Positions 7,464 through 16,076 of a DNA stretch of 64,000 nucleotides are shown here, piece by piece. The DNA lies in assembly GCF_000380165.1 (NCBI RefSeq), contig NZ_KB904634.1, forward strand, positions 1,131 through 65,130. Reading direction: 5' to 3'. Every line of letters starts with the position of its first letter. The first letter of the stretch is position 1. This DNA comes from Wenjunlia vitaminophila DSM 41686. GTDB lineage: Bacteria; Actinomycetota; Actinomycetes; Streptomycetales; Streptomycetaceae. The notes below the pieces were generated by a model. The model ran no database searches and had not been told where the DNA came from. It saw nothing but the letters and a program-made list of their open reading frames with translations. Made by a program: the position numbers and the translations under genes.

Positions 7464-8468
7464 GGTCCCACGCCCGTCCGCGGTCCCCTCCCCCACGTGG
7501 CCGTCCCGTGCCGCCCCCACCAGCGCGTCCCCCGTGGGGGTCCTGGAGTACAGCACGCGGCGACCGGCGCGCCGTCGCCTGACCAGGCCGGCGTCCAGCA
7601 GCACCCGCAGGTGCCGGCCCACCGAACCCAGGCCCTGACCGGTCAGGGCCACCAACTGCGTGGTGCTCTTCGGGGTGTCCAGCAGAGCCAGCACCGTCGC
7701 CCGGGCCTCGCCGAGCAGCCGCCCCAGGGCACCGGGTACCGGCGGCCGCCCTCCCTCGACCAGCACCCCCGAGCAGGGGTACACCACCGCGAAGCGGTGC
7801 GGGATGTCCCAACCGACCCAGCCGGAACGTGGGGTGACGGGGATGAACAGCAGTTGGGCGTCACCGACCTCCCGCGGCGGGTTGTCGAGGAGGTTGATCT
7901 GCAGGCGGCTGCCCCCCAGCCACCGCGTCCCGGGCCGCAGGGTGTCCAGCGCCGCGGCCCAGCCGCCCTGGCCCAGCCGCTCGGTCCTGGCGACGACGTC
8001 CGCCTCGAGTATCCGGCGCCGCCGCGGCCAGGACGGTTCCACCGTCTCCCGCCACACCCACTCCAGCAGGTCGGCGGCGCGCTGGGGGAGGTCGGCGCGG
8101 CGCAGTGCGGCGGGCAACGGACCGCCGAGGGTCACCGCCACGTCGTTCCGCGCGGTCCGTGCCGGGGTCCCGCGCACGGTGGCCAGTTCGGCGTCGAAAG
8201 CAGCCGGCGTGGCGCCGGAGGGCGGGAGGGTGAGGAAGTCGGCCGTCCACCGTCTCCCCAGGGCCGCCCGGAAGAGCAGCGCGGTGACCGGGTCGTCGGC
8301 CAGCCGGCGGCGGTAGGCGGGCAGGTGGGCGTCGAGCCAGGCGCGTTCGCCGGGGTGCGAGGCGACCCCGCGGTGCAGCACGCACAGGCTCGCCAGGGTC
8401 TCGGCCAGGGGCGACAGGGCGAACCGGCTCCCCGCCAGGGTGTCCGCGCTGACCTCCCAGTAACCCAA
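7452..8468 (-). CDS. ArsR-like winged-helix regulator with DUF5937-type N-terminal region
   Basis: A 338-residue protein whose C-terminal third (about 240-325) is an ArsR-type winged helix: LLDTPKSTTQLVALTGQGLGSVGRHLRVL followed by a wing (RRRAGRRVLYSRT). The first about 230 residues form the conserved DUF5937-like region found in front of such HTHs in actinobacteria. It is divergent from an MFS exporter 41 bp away, the usual layout in which the regulator represses the exporter. It has no cysteine metal site of the classic ArsR kind, so a metal ligand is unlikely. The effector is unknown. Confidence 0.8.
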   Translation of the reverse strand: MGYWEVSADTLAGSRFALSPLAETLASLCVLHRGVASHPGERAWLDAHLPAYRRRLADDPVTALLFRAALGRRWTADFLTLPPSGATPAAFDAELATVRGTPARTARNDVAVTLGGPLPAALRRADLPQRAADLLEWVWRETVEPSWPRRRRILEADVVARTERLGQGGWAAALDTLRPGTRWLGGSRLQINLLDNPPREVGDAQLLFIPVTPRSGWVGWDIPHRFAVVYPCSGVLVEGGRPPVPGALGRLLGEARATVLALLDTPKSTTQLVALTGQGLGSVGRHLRVLLDAGLVRRRRAGRRVLYSRTPTGDALVGAARDGHVGEGTADGRGTSPG

Positions 8469-8509
8469 CGTTTCGCCTCCCGGCGAAACATTAACAGCGC
8501 AGGTCGGGC

Positions 8510-9754
8510 ATGCTGAGAATCAGCGGCGTGCGTACCTTCCACGACCTGTTCAGGACACCCGAGTTCACCCCCCTGTTCCTCTGCACCACGGGCCACGCGG
8601 CGGCGACCACGGTGAGCGGTCTGGCGCTGGGCACCCTGGTCTACTCCTCCACCGGGTCCCCGCTGCTCGCGGCGCTCAGCATGTTCGGCCCCTCCCTCGC
8701 CCAGGTGGTCGGTGCGCTGGCGCTGCTGTCGGCGGCCGACCGGCTGCCGCCCAGGGCCGCGTTGACGGGACTGTCCCTGGCCTTCTGCCTCGGAACGGCG
8801 GCCCAGGCCGTCCCGGGGATGCCGCTGTCGGTCAGGTTCACGGTCCTGGCCCTCATGGGCCTGCTGGCCTCACTGGTCGGTGGGGTGCGCTACGGCCTGC
8901 TCCACGAGATCCTCAGCCGGGACGGTTTCCTCATCGGCAGGTCCACCCTCAACATGACCGCCGGCACCATGCAGATCTGCGGCTACGCCCTCGGCGGCGC
9001 GCTGCTCACCACGGCGTCCCCCCGGGTGGTGCTCCTGGTCGCCGCCGCACTCCACCTCGGCGCGGCGGCGGTGGAGCGCGGCGGGCTGAGCCGGCGTCCG
9101 CCTCGGGCCGCCGGGCGCATCTCGGTCACCCGGACCTGGAAGAACAACGCCCTGCTGTGGTCCTCCTCGCCCCGTCGCCACGTCTACCTCGCGCTGTGGG
9201 TGCCCAACGGGCTGATCGTCGGCTGCGAGTCCCTCTTCGTTCCGCACGCGCCCGGGCACGCCGGTCTGCTGTTCGCGGCCGGGGCGTTCGGCATGCTCCT
9301 CGGGGACGTGCTGGTCGGCCGGTTCGTCCCGCGTCGCTGGCGCGTCAGGTTGGGTGCCCCGTTGCGGCTGCTGCTCGCAGCTCCCTACCTGGTCTTCGCG
9401 CTGCGTCCCCCGCTCGCGGTGTCGGTGCTGGCGGTCGTCGTCGCCTCGGTCGGGTTCTCCGCCAGCCTGCTGCTCCAGGAACGGCTGATGGAGCTCACCC
9501 CCGACGAGCTGAGCGGGCACGCCCTCGGGCTGCACTCGTGCGGGATGCTCACCATGCAGGGGGTGGGGGCGGCCCTGGCCGGGGCGCTGGCCCAGGGCAC
9601 CTCCACGACGACGGCGATGGCGCTGCTGGCGCTGGCCTCGGTCACGGTGACCCTGGCGCTGGCCCCGGGGCTGCGGCCGGGCGGGACGGGCTCCTCCACC
9701 ACCGGGGCGGCGGCGCCGGACCCCGTTCCCCCGTCGGGCGCGACGGGGGGTTGA
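8510..9754 (+). CDS. MFS transporter
   Basis: A 414-residue major facilitator superfamily protein with about ten to twelve hydrophobic segments, beginning LFLCTTGHAAATTVSGLALGTLVY (about 23-46) and ending before a short polar tail. An early Ser/Asp-rich loop follows TM2, where the MFS motif A normally lies, but it is degenerate. It is divergent from an ArsR-like regulator and probably exports a small hydrophobic compound under that regulator's control. The ATG at 8510 and the in-frame GTG at 8528 are both possible starts; the second gives the common family opening MRTFHDLFRTPEF. The substrate is unknown. Confidence 0.85.
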   Translation: MLRISGVRTFHDLFRTPEFTPLFLCTTGHAAATTVSGLALGTLVYSSTGSPLLAALSMFGPSLAQVVGALALLSAADRLPPRAALTGLSLAFCLGTAAQAVPGMPLSVRFTVLALMGLLASLVGGVRYGLLHEILSRDGFLIGRSTLNMTAGTMQICGYALGGALLTTASPRVVLLVAAALHLGAAAVERGGLSRRPPRAAGRISVTRTWKNNALLWSSSPRRHVYLALWVPNGLIVGCESLFVPHAPGHAGLLFAAGAFGMLLGDVLVGRFVPRRWRVRLGAPLRLLLAAPYLVFALRPPLAVSVLAVVVASVGFSASLLLQERLMELTPDELSGHALGLHSCGMLTMQGVGAALAGALAQGTSTTTAMALLALASVTVTLALAPGLRPGGTGSSTTGAAAPDPVPPSGATGG

Positions 9755-9772
9755 GCGGGGGTGGCCGGCGGC

Positions 9773-10519
9773 TCAGGGCACCAGGACCGTGAGGGAGGTG
9801 TCGGTGAGGTGGAAGCCGAGCTCGTCATAGACGCGGCGGGCCGGGTTCGCGTCGCTCACCGCGAGTCCGATCTCGGTCAGGCCCCGCGCGGCGGCGTCGG
9901 CCAGGACGCGGCGCAGCAGCTCGGAGCCGAGGCCGGCGTAGGCGGGTCCCGGCTGCCGGAAGACGGTGGCGACCCAGGGCACGCCGTCGCGGTCCGTGAC
10001 GATCGCTCCCGCGACCACCCGGTCGGTCCCGTCGACCGCGAGCCTGCTGCACGGCATGACCGGTCCGATCACCGATCCGGCCAGGAGCGGGGCCAGCTCT
10101 TCGTCGAGGGCCTGCTGGTCACTGGTGTGGCGGTGGTCGGGGTGTCCCGCGGAGAAGGCGGCACGCCACGCGGGGAACAACTCCTCGGCTCCCCGGTCAC
10201 AGGGTGTGATGCGCAGCCCCTCCGGCGGGGGCGAGGACGCCCACGCGGGCGGGGGCGGGTCCGAGACGAGGTCCCGCCGCATGCCGTGGGCGTGCCGCAG
10301 GACCCGGGCACCGTGCTGGACGAGTTGTTCGCCGAGCTCCACAGATCCCGAGACCGCCCACCCGGACATGGCGTCGAGGACCCGGCGCACCGGCTCGGGA
10401 CCCACCACCTGCGCCAGGTCGGCCCAGGGATGGCCCTCGCGGACACCTCGGACGTAGGTCAGGACCGGCGACCCGTCGTGATCGGTGAGGGTCTCGCGGC
10501 ATGGGTCGCTCTGGGTCAC
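9773..10519 (-). CDS. GNAT family N-acetyltransferase
   Basis: A 248-residue protein with a GNAT acetyltransferase domain in its C-terminal half (about 115-245). The acetyl-CoA-binding motif A is PAYAGLGSELLRRVLADAA, after a strand pair WVATVF, and LTEIGLAVSDANPARRVYDELGF is the conserved C-terminal motif. The first about 100 residues look like a degraded or divergent second GNAT-like lobe. The GTG at 10519 has AAGGTG seven bases upstream; a longer frame to 10621 lacks a site. It stands alone between an MFS gene and a MOSC gene. The substrate is unknown. Confidence 0.75.
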   Translation of the reverse strand: MTQSDPCRETLTDHDGSPVLTYVRGVREGHPWADLAQVVGPEPVRRVLDAMSGWAVSGSVELGEQLVQHGARVLRHAHGMRRDLVSDPPPPAWASSPPPEGLRITPCDRGAEELFPAWRAAFSAGHPDHRHTSDQQALDEELAPLLAGSVIGPVMPCSRLAVDGTDRVVAGAIVTDRDGVPWVATVFRQPGPAYAGLGSELLRRVLADAAARGLTEIGLAVSDANPARRVYDELGFHLTDTSLTVLVP

Positions 10520-10625
10520 CTGGACACACCTTCGTGAGTGAGCTGTTCGGCACGCCATGGTGCGTTGCTCCGTTCGGTGAGTCAAACGAGAATTCGCACC
10601 GGCACCGGCATCCGGGTGCACCGGC

Positions 10626-10652
10626 CGGCCGGGCGTCGCCGCGGCCCGGCCG
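10626..10652. terminator. GC hairpin after the MOSC gene
   Basis: CGGCCGGGC (10629-side arm at 10626-10634) and GCCCGGCCG (10644-10652) form a perfect 9-bp stem with a 9-nt loop, 22 bp past the stop of the leftward MOSC gene. Confidence 0.5.
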
Positions 10653-10673
10653 ACGGTCCGGGCCCTTCGTCGG

Positions 10674-11501
10674 TCAGTCCTCCGGACCCGCCCAGGCGGT
10701 GACGCGCAGTTCGTCGCCGACGGCGAGCGTCCCCGGCCGGATCACCGAGAGCTTCACCCCGAAGGTCACACCGCCGGAGGGGGCGCGACGGTAGTCGGCG
10801 AGGGTGCGCAGCGGTTCCGGGCCCGTCGTCCTGCCCCTCCGCTGGTCGACACGGGTGACGGCGCAGCGGACCGCGGGCTTGGCGTAGGCGAGTTGGGCGT
10901 CGCCGACGCCGAGCAGCCGGAGCCGGTCCTCGCGGTGTGGCTCGTCCCAGCCGTCCACCACGACGTTGGGCCGGAACCGGGACATCGGCAGGGCGGGTTC
11001 GCCGCGTGCGGCGAGCCGGCGGTTCAGCTCGGTGAGGGACGCGGCGGACAGCAGGTGGAGCGCCCCGCTGTCGGCGTACCCGCAGGTGCCGGGGGTCCGC
11101 CCGTCGGTCACCCGTCGGTGCTCCGGCGGTACCCGCACCAGTCTGCTGGGCGCGTCAAGCACCGCGGACAACCACCGGGCGGCGGCGTCTCCCTGGTCGA
11201 TGCCCTGGTACGGCACGCCGAACAGCTCGACCCGGCACCGGGCCGAGGAGAGGTCCACGGCGAGGCGGAGCGTGGGTGCCCCGGGGGCGTCCAGGGCCAG
11301 CCGTTCCCCGTCGTCGCTGACCCGGGGGCTGATCACGGCCAGTCGGGGGTCGCGCCGCTGGCTGCGGAAGGTCCCGTCCTCGGTGACGACCATGAAGGTG
11401 CGGTCGTGCCGCAGCCCGGCCGCGGTGAGCGGGCACGCGCGCAACCGGACGCCGGCGCAGCCCTTGACGGGGTAGGTGATCAGTTCCACGGCTCTGGCCA
11501 T
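10674..11501 (-). CDS. MOSC domain protein with MOSC_N beta-barrel
   Basis: A 275-residue protein with an N-terminal MOSC_N beta-barrel (about 3-110, starting ELITYPVKGCAGVRL) and a MOSC domain (about 125-265). The conserved cysteine that binds molybdenum cofactor or carries sulfur is Cys213 in KPAVRCAVTRVDQ. The family includes MOCOS C-terminal domains, mARC-type amidoxime reductases and YcbX/YiiM-like detoxification proteins. The YcbX-like layout without a ferredoxin domain fits best. It is transcribed alone leftward with a hairpin behind it. An electron partner is not evident nearby. Confidence 0.85.
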   Translation of the reverse strand: MARAVELITYPVKGCAGVRLRACPLTAAGLRHDRTFMVVTEDGTFRSQRRDPRLAVISPRVSDDGERLALDAPGAPTLRLAVDLSSARCRVELFGVPYQGIDQGDAAARWLSAVLDAPSRLVRVPPEHRRVTDGRTPGTCGYADSGALHLLSAASLTELNRRLAARGEPALPMSRFRPNVVVDGWDEPHREDRLRLLGVGDAQLAYAKPAVRCAVTRVDQRRGRTTGPEPLRTLADYRRAPSGGVTFGVKLSVIRPGTLAVGDELRVTAWAGPED

Positions 11502-11549
11502 GACCGCACCGTAGCGGCCGGGGACGACGCGGCACTCGATACCCGGACG

Positions 11550-12188
11550 TCACCGGCGCCCCACGAGGTCGTGCAGTCGGGCCGCCGTCTCCCGATCGGG
11601 GCGTCTGGCGATGACGCAGGTGTCGGCGCCGGCCAGGAGCGCCACGTCGGCACCCAACGGCTCGGCGCCCATGCCGTACCGGGCGAACAGGCTCAGGAAC
11701 TGCTGGTGCTCCGGCAGCGGCGGTGGCTGCGGCACGGGCTCGCGGGGGTCCACGAGGACCCGCACGACCTGGTCGAACCAGTGCTGCGCCTCGCGCGCCT
11801 CGCCGCGCGCGGTGTGGTGGAGGTGCAGGCAGTAGGCGGCGACGCGGTCCCCTGCACCGGCGGCCAACTGCCACCAGAACTGGGCGCTCTCCGGGTGGCT
11901 GGCCAGGTGGAGCAGGCAGGCGAACACCAGCGCTCCCTCCGCTTCCAGGGGCTCCTCGTCGGCCAGCCGCGCCAACCGGGGCCCGGCCAGCGGTTCGTCC
12001 AGGACCCACCGGGAGACCACGACGAGCATGACCTTCGCCCGGCTGCCGGGGGTCGAGGCGGTGTTCCGGCGGGCGCGGGCGGCGTCCACGGCCAGGCGGC
12101 GCAGCGCCGCCCCGACGTCGAAACCACTCGCGGCGGAGGGCGGTACGGCGGCGCCGGCCAGGAGGTCGTGGATGGTCCCCCGGGTCAC
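11550..12188 (-). CDS. Unknown helical repeat protein coupled to sigma factor
   Basis: A 212-residue, alanine- and leucine-rich protein with no enzyme motif I recognise. Residues about 70-150 look like two or three helix-turn-helix (TPR/Sel1-like) repeats, with conserved-looking WWQLAAGAGDRVAAYCLHLHH. The N-terminal part (FDVGAALRRLAVDAARAR) is predicted helical. The GTG start overlaps the stop of the sigma-factor gene by 4 nt (GTGA), so the two are made together. By position it may be a regulator or target of that sigma factor, but it has no anti-sigma zinc motif or membrane helix. Function unknown. Confidence 0.7.
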   Translation of the reverse strand: MTRGTIHDLLAGAAVPPSAASGFDVGAALRRLAVDAARARRNTASTPGSRAKVMLVVVSRWVLDEPLAGPRLARLADEEPLEAEGALVFACLLHLASHPESAQFWWQLAAGAGDRVAAYCLHLHHTARGEAREAQHWFDQVVRVLVDPREPVPQPPPLPEHQQFLSLFARYGMGAEPLGADVALLAGADTCVIARRPDRETAARLHDLVGRR

Positions 12189-12784
12189 TGCTGGTCCCCT
12201 CCCCCGGTGCGCCCGGTCTCGGGAGGGAGACGCAGTCGCACGCGCAGTCTCTCCTTCCCCTGACGCCGGTGGTAGTTCACCGTCCGGCTGTCCAGACCGA
12301 GAATCCAGGCGATGGTGTCCGTGGGGTACTCCAGTACGTAGCTGAGAACGATGACGTCGAACTGGCGCGCGGGGAGGTCGGCGATGGCCTCGTACAGCCC
12401 TATGGTGCCCTCCACGCAGGCCAGGCGTTGCTGGGTGGCCCGCAGCACCTGGGCGATGGGGCCGAGTTCGATGAACGCCGGCCGGCGGTCCCGCCGGTGC
12501 AGGTGGCGCGCCACTTCGCGGCGCAGGACCGCCCAGGCGTGGGCCTCCAGGTTCGCCTCCCTGAGCAGGTCCCCCCAGGCGGCCAGGAACTGCAGGAACA
12601 CGTGGTGGACGAGTTCCTCGGCGGCGCGGCGGTCGCCGAGTTGGGTTTCGGCGTACTCGTGGTAGGGCCGCTGGTGGCTGCGGTAGAAGGCCTCGAAGGA
12701 GAGCGGGAGTTCCTCGGGTGCGTGCACCAGGTGCGTGGTGGCGTCGAGGGCGTCGGCGGGGGCCTCGTCGGGGGGCTCGGTCAC
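12185..12784 (-). CDS. Sigma-70 family (ECF-like) RNA polymerase sigma factor
   Basis: A 199-residue sigma-like protein. Region 2 is visible as SFEAFYRSHQRPYHEYAETQLGDRR...AAEELVHHVFLQFLAAW (about 30-75), and region 4 as LPARQFDVIVLSYVLEYPTDTIAWILGLDSRTVNYHRR (about 145-185). Region 2.3/2.4 is divergent, so promoter melting may differ from standard ECF factors. The GTG at 12784 follows a plausible start context and avoids a long low-complexity upstream extension. It is coupled by GTGA to a helical repeat protein and lies divergent from the FAAL gene 569 bp away. No anti-sigma factor is next to it. Confidence 0.8.
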   Translation of the reverse strand: MTEPPDEAPADALDATTHLVHAPEELPLSFEAFYRSHQRPYHEYAETQLGDRRAAEELVHHVFLQFLAAWGDLLREANLEAHAWAVLRREVARHLHRRDRRPAFIELGPIAQVLRATQQRLACVEGTIGLYEAIADLPARQFDVIVLSYVLEYPTDTIAWILGLDSRTVNYHRRQGKERLRVRLRLPPETGRTGGGDQQ

Positions 12785-13353
12785 CGGGCCGCTCCGCCGG
12801 CGGGGACGGCCCCCGGGGTGGGTCTCGCCGCGCGACCTCGCGGCCGCGCCCGTCGGAGCGGGTCGCGCCCGGGCCGCCGGGAACGGCGATCGACACGAGG
12901 CGAGGTTGTCGTCATGGGGGTGTGTCCCCTTCGTCGAGGGTGTGGTCGGCACCGCCCGGTCTGCGGTGCCGCGGGCTGCTCGCCCATGTCTCCAGCTAAG
13001 CGATTTCCGGTCCGAATCACTCATCCGCCGGCCAGGAGAAATCACCATTCGGTCCCGGCCGACTACCAGGGGTAGCGGAGCTCGGGTCGCACTCCGTGGC
13101 GCGCCCCTCTGCGCTGGCAATTCACCAGTCGGTCAAGTGCTCGGTTGACCGCGCACGGTGACCGACCCCATGGCATGTGGCACAGATCACGCCACCTGGC
13201 CGGTCTTGTGACCGCCGACCCGCTGCCCGGACGGCGCCGTCCGGCGCTGTTGTCAGGTGCCGCGCAACACGGCTACGTTGCCGTGGTGTTCCGAGCGCTC
13301 CCGAACGGGACAGGCTTCCCGCACCCAGGTGACCGCGGAACGGCGCTGTGCCC
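12785..13353. promoter_or_regulatory. Intergenic region between sigma factor and FAAL
   Basis: These 569 bp separate two divergent genes and hold no convincing reading frame. The one clear element is TGTGGCACAGATCACG at 13176-13191, a 5-6-5 match to the Crp-type TGTGA-N6-TCACA pattern with A to G changes at the inner left and outer right positions. It could act on the acyl-AMP ligase gene. I see no clean -35/-10 pair. Confidence 0.35.
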
Positions 13354-15060
13354 ATGAGTCCTCCCGCACTGCTGGTCACCGCCTTACGAGAGCACGCGGA
13401 ACGTCGCGGTGACCGGCCCGCGCTGACCTTCGCGGGGTTCACCGACGGCCCGTCCGTTCCCCCGGTCACGCTCACCTACGCCGAGCTGGACCTGCGGGCC
13501 CGCGCGGTCGCCGGGCACCTCCAGGGCCGCGACCGGCCGGACAGGTTCGTCGCGGTGCTCTGTCCGCAGGGCGAGCACTTCGCCGTCGGTTTCCTCGGCG
13601 CCCTGTACGCCGGGCTGCCGGCAGTGCCGTTGGAGGAACCGGAGGTGTTCGGCAGCACCTCACGGCTCGCCGCCCTCCTGGCCGACTCCCGACCGTCCTG
13701 CCTGCTCACCACCTCGGCGGGCCAACCAGCGCTGGAACGGCTCCGGGCGACGCACCGTGAGCTCGGCGCGGCCGAGGTGATCCTGGTGGACCGGGTCCCC
13801 GACGACGAGGCCCGTCGCTGGACCCGGCCCGGGATCACCGGGGACACCCTGGCCTACGTGCAGTACACCTCGGGCGCGGTCGGCAGCCCACGAGGCGTCC
13901 TGGTCAGCCACGCCAACGTCGGCCACACCGCCCAGCAGTGCCTGTCGGCGTTCGGGCCCGACCCGGACTGCGTGGTGGTGAGCTGGCTGCCGCTCTTCCA
14001 CGACATGGGCCTGGCCCTGGGGGTGACCGTCCCGTTGCTCCTCGGCCACCACACGGTGCTGACCACCCCGGAGGCGGTGATGGAGGACCCGGCGCGCTGG
14101 CTCCGGCTGCTCAGCCAGCACCGGGCGCACGTCACCGCCGGTCCGGGTTTCGCACTGGAGATGTGCGTGGCCGGGACCACCGACGAGGAGCTGGGTGGGC
14201 TGGACCTCAGCGCGCTCACCACCTTGATCAGCGGCGGGGAGACGGTGCGGCCCGCGACGTTGCGCCGGTTCACCCAGCGGTTCGCCCGTCACGGCTTCGT
14301 GGGCACCGCCCACCAACCCAGCTACGGTCTCGCCGAGGCCACCGTGCTGGTCAGCAGCACCCCCAGGGGCCAGGCACCGCGGGTGCTGCGGTGCGACCGG
14401 GAGGCGCTCACCCGGGGGGTGGCGCTGCCGGTGACGCGGGGCGGGCACGCGCTCGTCGAGTGCGGCACCGCGGTGGACCAGCGGATCGCCGTGGTCGACC
14501 GACAGCGGCGCCGGGAGCTTCCCCCGCTGCGCGTCGGGGAGGTCTGGGTGAGGGGGCCGAACGTCACCGGTGGGTACCACGGCCAGCCCGGACGCACCGC
14601 GGAGGTCTTCGCGGCCAGGCTCGAGGGCTCGCCGGCACCCTGGCTGCGCACGGGCGACCTGGGATTCCTGCACGACGGGCACCTCTACCTCACTGGACGC
14701 ATCCAGGACCTGATCGTCATCGACGGCCGGAACCACTACGCCACCGACGTCGAGGCCACCGTGGAGGGGGCCAGTCCCCTGGTGCGGGCCGGCCACGTGG
14801 CGGCCTTCCCGATCCCCGGGGAGCACAGCCAACGCCTGGTGGTGGTCGCCGAGTTCGCCGGCACCGGCCCGGGAACCCCGGTCGGCCCCGTCGCCGAGGC
14901 GGTCCGCGAAGCCGTGCGGCGGCGCCACGGGGTGGCGGTGGCTGACGTGGTCCCGTTGCCACCGGGCTCGATGCCCAGGACCCCCAGCGGCAAGGTCCGC
15001 CGCTCGGCGTGCCGGCGCCAGTACCTGGAACGGTTCACCCTGCCGTTCCGGGCACGGTGA
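13354..15060 (+). CDS. Fatty acyl-AMP ligase (FAAL, FadD26/FadD32 class)
   Basis: A 568-residue adenylate-forming enzyme. The ATP loop is YVQYTSGAVGSPRG (about 167-180), the A5-like motif GLAEAT lies near 329, RTGDLGF near 434, and the C-terminal catalytic lysine is in PSGKVRRS near 545. The segment from TPRG through CDREALTRGVALP is diagnostic of FAALs, which make acyl-AMP and pass it to an acyl carrier protein rather than to CoA. It resembles FadD26, which loads PpsA in mycobacteria. A TTA codon at 13384-13386 (codon 11) makes it a possible bldA target. It lies 23 kb left of the PKS operon with unrelated genes between. The start is ATG 13354; GTG 13348 is an alternative. Confidence 0.9.
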   Translation: MSPPALLVTALREHAERRGDRPALTFAGFTDGPSVPPVTLTYAELDLRARAVAGHLQGRDRPDRFVAVLCPQGEHFAVGFLGALYAGLPAVPLEEPEVFGSTSRLAALLADSRPSCLLTTSAGQPALERLRATHRELGAAEVILVDRVPDDEARRWTRPGITGDTLAYVQYTSGAVGSPRGVLVSHANVGHTAQQCLSAFGPDPDCVVVSWLPLFHDMGLALGVTVPLLLGHHTVLTTPEAVMEDPARWLRLLSQHRAHVTAGPGFALEMCVAGTTDEELGGLDLSALTTLISGGETVRPATLRRFTQRFARHGFVGTAHQPSYGLAEATVLVSSTPRGQAPRVLRCDREALTRGVALPVTRGGHALVECGTAVDQRIAVVDRQRRRELPPLRVGEVWVRGPNVTGGYHGQPGRTAEVFAARLEGSPAPWLRTGDLGFLHDGHLYLTGRIQDLIVIDGRNHYATDVEATVEGASPLVRAGHVAAFPIPGEHSQRLVVVAEFAGTGPGTPVGPVAEAVREAVRRRHGVAVADVVPLPPGSMPRTPSGKVRRSACRRQYLERFTLPFRAR

Positions 15061-15160
15061 CGCACGGCGGTCCGGTCGGACGGGGCGGGCGCGGCCAGGC
15101 GCGTGACACGCCGTTAGGATGCGGCCGACGGAACATCAACTTCCCTTACTCGGAGGACTA

Positions 15161-16009
15161 GTGCCGGATCTACCGGAAGAGACCCCGGAGTGGATGAGGC
15201 CGGTGGACGGGCAACGGGAGCCGGTCGACCTGCGCACCCACGTGGCGCACCCAGCCCGGGTCTATGACTTCGCGCTCGGCGGCAAGACCAACTTCGCCGC
15301 CGACCGGGAAGCCGCCGAGCGGACCATGAGCGCGTCCCCCAACATGCCGACGGCGGCCAGGGAGAACCGGGCCTTCATGCACCGGGCGGTGCGCCACCTC
15401 GCCGGGCAGGGGGTGCGGCAGTTCCTGGACATCGGCACCGGCATCCCCACCTCTCCGAACCTGCACGAGGTGGTGCAGGCCGTCGCGCCGGAGGCCCGGG
15501 TCGTCTACGTGGACAACGACCCGATCGTGCTGGGGCACGCCCGGGCCCTGCTGACCTCCACCGCCGAGGGCCGGACCGCCTACATCGACGCGGACCTCAC
15601 GGACCCGGCGGCGATCCTCGCCTCCGAGGAGCTGGGGGAGGTCCTGGACTTCCACGAGCCGGTCGCCCTCACCCTGTTCGCGGTGCTGCACTTCCTGCCG
15701 GCCGACCTGGACCAGGACGAGATCGTCCGCCGGCTCCTGGAGCCCCTGCCGTCGGGGAGCTACCTGGCCATCAGCCACCTGACCGCCGATTTCGCCCCGG
15801 ACCGCGTCAAGCGGGGCGTGCGGGAGTACAACACCCTGTCCAGCACGGCGCTCCGGTACGTCGACCAGCCGGGGATGGAACGCTTCTTCAGCGACCTGGA
15901 GATGCTGGAGCCCGGCGTCGTCCCGGCGCAGCGCTGGCGCCCCGACGGCCCGGTGACCGCCAGCGACTCGGACGTCTGCCTGTACGGCGGGGTGGCCAGG
16001 AAGCCGTGA
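15161..16009 (+). CDS. DUF574/Methyltransf_28-type SAM-dependent methyltransferase
   Basis: A 282-residue protein of the actinobacterial S-adenosylmethyltransferase family PF04672 (DUF574). Family hallmarks are AHPARVYDFALGGKTNFAAD (about 30-50), the SAM site FLDIGTGIPTSPNLHEV (about 88-104), and VVYVDNDPIVLGHARAL (about 117-133). Members are numerous in Streptomyces and mostly uncharacterised. GGAGG ends five bases before the GTG at 15161, so I prefer this start; an ATG at 15119 would add 14 residues. It follows the FAAL gene by 100 bp and may be co-transcribed with it. The substrate is unknown. Confidence 0.85.
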   Translation: MPDLPEETPEWMRPVDGQREPVDLRTHVAHPARVYDFALGGKTNFAADREAAERTMSASPNMPTAARENRAFMHRAVRHLAGQGVRQFLDIGTGIPTSPNLHEVVQAVAPEARVVYVDNDPIVLGHARALLTSTAEGRTAYIDADLTDPAAILASEELGEVLDFHEPVALTLFAVLHFLPADLDQDEIVRRLLEPLPSGSYLAISHLTADFAPDRVKRGVREYNTLSSTALRYVDQPGMERFFSDLEMLEPGVVPAQRWRPDGPVTASDSDVCLYGGVARKP

Positions 16010-16016
16010 TCGCGCG

Positions 16017-16044
16017 GTGGCCGGCGCCCGCGGGGGCCGGCCAC
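16017..16044. terminator. Hairpin between convergent genes
   Basis: GTGGCCGGC (16017-16025) pairs perfectly with GCCGGCCAC (16036-16044) around a 10-nt loop. It lies 8 bp past the DUF574 stop and 33 bp past the leftward stress-protein stop, so it can serve both. Confidence 0.6.
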
Positions 16045-16076
16045 GGTGCACGCCCCCGCGCGCGGTGGGGGGTCGC

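Noticed and set aside
13176-13191. Crp-like site TGTGG-N6-TCACG as a separate strong finding
   Set aside because: Two positions deviate from consensus and such sites are expected by chance in 64 kb; kept only as a note in the intergenic entry.
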